Assembly (NCBI GenBank): GCA_963820185.1
Contig: CAWFYV010000002.1
Coordinates: 124,001-188,000 of the forward strand
Direction: 5' to 3'
Length of the DNA stretch: 64,000 bases
Origin: Aquilonibacter sp963820185
Lineage (GTDB): Bacteria > Vulcanimicrobiota > Vulcanimicrobiia > Vulcanimicrobiales > Vulcanimicrobiaceae
The notes below the pieces were generated by a model. That model made no database searches and was not told where the DNA came from. It saw nothing but the letters and a program-made list of their open reading frames with translations. The position numbers and the translations under genes were made by a program. Within the stretch, counting starts at the first letter, position 1; the number at the start of each line of letters is the position of its first letter. Shown in pieces: positions 61,435 to 64,000 of this stretch.

Positions 61435-61774
61435 CTTTGAAGGCTCGCGAGAAGGTGCAACAGCTCTGGTAGCCAGTCTGCACTGCGAGTGCAGAGATGG
61501 CCCCGTCGCGTTCTTCGAGATGCGAGAGAGCATACTCTATGCGCAACGTCTTGACCAGGGTCGAAAACGTGATGCCGACCTTCTCAGCAAAGTACCGGGA
61601 GAACGCGCAGGGCGTCATACCCGCAAGCGCCGCGGCGGTTTCTAACCGGATCGGCTCACCGATGTGCTCGCGAACGTAGACCGCAGCCGCAAGCGTGCGC
61701 GGATAGTAGATGATCCGGCGTTGAACGTCGTCGGCCAGGAGACGCGAACGAAAGGCTTGGGTCGTATCGAGCAC
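61367..61774 (-). CDS. Short AraC-type transcriptional regulator
   Basis: A 135-residue regulator that is little more than the two AraC helix-turn-helix motifs: LAAAVYVREHIGEPIRLETA and ALAGMTPCAFSRYFAEKVG, then ALAVQTGYQSCCTFSRAFKD and the closing GQSPSEYRRRM. There is no ligand-binding domain. The GTG at 61774 is chosen because GGAGG lies 8 bases upstream; the longer in-frame extension would run through the dyad at 61811. It starts the leftward operon with the GMC pair and is divergent from the LuxR-type regulator. Confidence 0.85.
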   Translation of the reverse strand: MLDTTQAFRSRLLADDVQRRIIYYPRTLAAAVYVREHIGEPIRLETAAALAGMTPCAFSRYFAEKVGITFSTLVKTLRIEYALSHLEERDGAISALAVQTGYQSCCTFSRAFKDVMGQSPSEYRRRMLFANANTR

Positions 61775-61810
61775 GATGCAGCCTCCGGGGATGGGAATGG
61801 GTTCCGGGCC

Positions 61811-61828
61811 TAGCCCATTTGGGCTAGT
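61811..61828. promoter_or_regulatory. Candidate operator dyad between araC-like and luxR-like genes
   Basis: Plus-strand TAGCCCATTTGGGCTAGT. The arms TAGCCCA / TGGGCTA are perfectly inverted around a 2-base centre. It lies 36 bases before the AraC start and 15 before the LuxR-type TTG. Two imperfect copies lie upstream of the S53 protease genes at 17085 and 19746. Confidence 0.6.
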
Positions 61829-61843
61829 CCCTCCGGAGTCCTT

Positions 61844-63355
61844 TTGGGCGCCTGCTTGGCGGGTCCGCCCTGCCGGGCTCGCCAATCCCCTGGCAGGATG
61901 CCTCGCCGCCCCGAGCCCGCCTCCACCGACCGGCGCGCCTCACGCGCTTCGGGCGACATTGGCGTCGACCTGGTTCTCGAGCGCGCGCGCATTGCGCTGG
62001 CTACCGACGCCGCAAGCGCCGTCGATCTGCTGCTGGGCCTGCGGGAACGGTTGCGCACCGACGCCGACCGCTTCTACGCGGAGATCTTGCTCGGCTCGAG
62101 CTTCTCCGAACTGCGCGAATACGAAACTGCCGACGCACATTTCGAGCGTGCGCGTCTCTTGCTCGATCGCCGTTCGCTCACGCAAGTCGCGTCGCTTGCG
62201 GCAGCACGCAGCCGCCGCTACATCCACGAGTTACGCATCGGCGATGCATGGCGCTGCTACGAGTTAACGCTCGTCGACCGGCGCATCGACGGTCGCATTC
62301 GCAGCGAACATCTCAAAGGTGAGATTCATCACGCCGAGGCGCGTAACAGCGAACACGCCGCGTCGCTGATTCGACTCCTCGCCCTCATCGGTGATGACGT
62401 CGACGCCCACATCGCGCTCTGGTACCGTGCGGTCGCCGATCTTGGCCTCGTGGCGTGTGAGATCCCCGCACCCGCCGCTACCGCAACGGTGGCCGAGGCG
62501 CTCGCAGCGCGCCCGGTGTGGTCGGCCGGCTTTTCCACCGAGCATTTCTACGCGCTGCGCGCGCTGGCGTGGTGCAGAGCACTCTCTGGTGATGCACTCG
62601 GTGCATTTCGGTACTTGCGCGAAGCGGGAGCGCTCGCCGAATCGCTGGTCAACGCACCAATGCGCGCGATCGTCCTGCTCGATCGAGCACAGCTCGCGCG
62701 CAATGCGCGTGAAGAGCACTGGTGCGCAAACGAGCTTGCGGCGGCAATGGACGTGTTACGCGACGTTGACTGGCCCCACACCAGCGCCTATGAACGCACG
62801 GTGTTACCGTTGCTGGGTGAAGTGCTTGCGCCGACCGATGCGCAGAGCGCCGCGGCGGCGATCGCGCGCTATTCGGCACTCACTCATGCGCCCGATCCGA
62901 TTGTGCTCGCTGCGCGCGGTGTGGTGCATCTCGCCGATGGCCGCAGGCGCGAAGGCGTACGCGATCTGAGCGCCGCGTATGACGCCTTCGAGCGCGCGGG
63001 GTCGGAATGGCGCGCGGGGAAGGTCGCAATTGCGCTCGCACAGGTAACCGGCATCGAACGCTGGCGTCTGCTTGCTCTGGAGAACCTCGAGTTTTATGCC
63101 TCGTCGTGGCTCCACACGCAGGCCTGTGAACTTGCCGAATCCGAGGTTCTCCCGGAGAGCATGTCACTGACACCGATGCAAGAGCGTGTCTTCAATATGA
63201 TCTGCGAGGGCCTCTCGACCGAAGCGATCGCGACGCGGCTGGGACGCAGCCCATCGACCGTTCGCAATCACGTGAAGCTGATCTTCAAGGCGCTCGGCGT
63301 GAATTCGCGCGCCGCGCTCGTCGCCAAGGCCGCGCGTGACGGACGCCTGTCATGA
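61844..63355 (+). CDS. LuxR-type regulator with a long TPR-like N-terminal domain
   Basis: A regulator of about 500 residues. The N-terminal 430 residues are helical repeats with a TPR-like rhythm (YETADAHFERARLLLDR; AFRYLREAGALAESLV) and no ATPase motif. The C-terminal 60 residues are a LuxR/FixJ helix-turn-helix (SLTPMQERVFNMICEGLSTE; IATRLGRSPSTVRNHVKLIF). It resembles MalT/LAL proteins that lost the NTPase domain. The TTG at 61844 has GGAG 5 bases upstream; an ATG at 61898 is the alternative. Its TGA overlaps the next ATG, so a downstream protein is made with it. Confidence 0.85.
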   Translation: MGACLAGPPCRARQSPGRMPRRPEPASTDRRASRASGDIGVDLVLERARIALATDAASAVDLLLGLRERLRTDADRFYAEILLGSSFSELREYETADAHFERARLLLDRRSLTQVASLAAARSRRYIHELRIGDAWRCYELTLVDRRIDGRIRSEHLKGEIHHAEARNSEHAASLIRLLALIGDDVDAHIALWYRAVADLGLVACEIPAPAATATVAEALAARPVWSAGFSTEHFYALRALAWCRALSGDALGAFRYLREAGALAESLVNAPMRAIVLLDRAQLARNAREEHWCANELAAAMDVLRDVDWPHTSAYERTVLPLLGEVLAPTDAQSAAAAIARYSALTHAPDPIVLAARGVVHLADGRRREGVRDLSAAYDAFERAGSEWRAGKVAIALAQVTGIERWRLLALENLEFYASSWLHTQACELAESEVLPESMSLTPMQERVFNMICEGLSTEAIATRLGRSPSTVRNHVKLIFKALGVNSRAALVAKAARDGRLS

Positions 63356-64000
63356 TCCCCGGCGCGCACGTCGTGCTGCACCTCGGGCTGTGCAACGCGA
63401 TGCTGAAGGTTGCAGAACAAACGCCGATCACGGCACACATACGGCTCGTTGACCGGCTCGACCATCCACACGTCGATCAGGACGTCACCTTTACGCGCTA
63501 CGGCCAGTCGTCGGGCGAGGTCACCTTCAACGCGCCGCAAGGCATGTACCGAATTGAAATCGCCGCTCCCAAGTATCGTTGTTACGCGGAAGATTATCTG
63601 TTCTTCATCGCGGATCACAACCGCACGATCACCGAACAATTGAACGAGGGACAACCGATCCCCGATCACGCGATGCAGATGACCGGCACGGCACCGCAGT
63701 CGTTCTTGTATCTCAACCCGACGTACGTGCTCTTCCCGAAGGGCACGCCGTGCGACAAGCCCGTGCCCGATCCGCTTCCCGCCAAAATCACGATCGAGAA
63801 CGATCAAGACTCGTTCTACGTGAAGATGTTTCCGGATCCGCAGCTCTTCGCTGAAGGACCGGTCGTTGTCGCGCTCCAGCTGGAAACCGCAACCGGCGAG
63901 AACCATTACATACGATTGAAGGTTCCGTTTCCACAGCCTTGGGATGGATGGCCGTACGGAGTGCAGTTCAACGTCAGGGATGACGACGCCGATTCGATCT
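63352..64000 (+). CDS. Unknown beta-rich protein coupled to the LuxR-type gene (incomplete)
   Basis: The ATG at 63352 overlaps the stop of the LuxR-type gene (ATGA) and the frame stays open to the window edge, giving at least 216 residues without a stop. The reading is clearly coding: LVDRLDHPHVDQDVTFTRYG, GMYRIEIAAPKYRCYAEDYL, and FLYLNPTYVLFPKGTPCD. It is beta-strand rich, resembling sandwich domains that carry repeats such as carboxypeptidase-regulatory folds, but I cannot assign it. No signal peptide is visible. A frame on the other strand at 63268-63906 is its shadow. Confidence 0.75.
   Translation, partial: MIPGAHVVLHLGLCNAMLKVAEQTPITAHIRLVDRLDHPHVDQDVTFTRYGQSSGEVTFNAPQGMYRIEIAAPKYRCYAEDYLFFIADHNRTITEQLNEGQPIPDHAMQMTGTAPQSFLYLNPTYVLFPKGTPCDKPVPDPLPAKITIENDQDSFYVKMFPDPQLFAEGPVVVALQLETATGENHYIRLKVPFPQPWDGWPYGVQFNVRDDDADSI

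Noticed and set aside
63268..63906. A 212-residue open frame on the minus strand.
   Set aside because: It overlaps the LuxR C-terminus and the coupled gene at 63352, whose plus-strand reading looks much more like protein; the minus frame is Arg/His-rich shadow.

Overview
This looks like a chromosomal window from a GC-rich, Gram-negative-type (diderm), aerobic, free-living heterotroph. The signs are a TonB-dependent outer-membrane receptor, many secreted proteins and lipoproteins with clear signal peptides, a caa3-type cytochrome oxidase with its heme A genes, frequent GTG and TTG starts, and many 4-base start/stop overlaps. Two acid-type S53 (sedolisin) proteases, an ergothioneine gene and this envelope type would fit an uncultivated soil lineage such as Candidatus Eremiobacterota. 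That placement is a guess, because no rRNA, tRNA or universal marker lies in the window. I see no phage, IS element or CRISPR array.

Layout. 0-8.2 kb: rhodanese (frameshifted), a secreted metallophosphoesterase, an EVE-domain protein, a TonB receptor with about seven frameshifts, and polyphosphate kinase. 8.2-12 kb: a four-gene OpuC/EgtUV-type ABC importer converging on egtD. 12-15 kb: an envelope cluster (lytic transglycosylase, lipoprotein, fatty-acid-hydroxylase-like protein, diacylglycerol glycosyltransferase). 15-19.8 kb: two tandem S53 proteases that share their upstream regions. 19.8-31.4 kb: SDR and ROK kinase; a Cys-cluster protein, a ten-Asp-box beta-propeller protein and a CHRD-like protein; then a leftward operon with a lipoprotein, a GH130 enzyme, RF3, a second lipoprotein and a PLP dehydratase. 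31.4-40.7 kb: ctaA-ctaB, an MFS transporter and an AidB-like dehydrogenase, facing the ctaC-ctaD-ctaE oxidase operon with two tiny membrane proteins.

40.8-54.6 kb is the most distinctive part. Two leftward runs of overlapping genes lie either side of an amino-acid permease. One is FAD oxidoreductase / HExxH protein / BadF-type kinase / NanE. The other is GH20 hexosaminidase / permease-PDZ fusion / M20 dipeptidase / dead beta-lactamase homologue / hydantoinase / TetR / small CopD-like protein. Together they suggest import and breakdown of amino sugars and acylated peptides, perhaps cell-wall fragments. 54.7-64 kb carries a FecR protein, a degenerate cyclase, a sirtuin, an RskA-like protein, a GNAT, a GMC oxidoreductase operon led by a short AraC regulator, and a divergent LuxR-type regulator fused by overlap to an unfinished gene.

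The best lead is a shared dyad of the form TAGCCCA-NN-TGGGCTA. It lies exactly 143 bases upstream of both S53 start codons and again between the AraC and LuxR regulators about 42 kb away, so one of those regulators may control the secreted proteases. Four genes (rhodanese, TonB receptor, importer binding protein, M20 dipeptidase) carry frameshifts that leave conserved protein intact on both sides, so assembly errors must be excluded before they are called pseudogenes.
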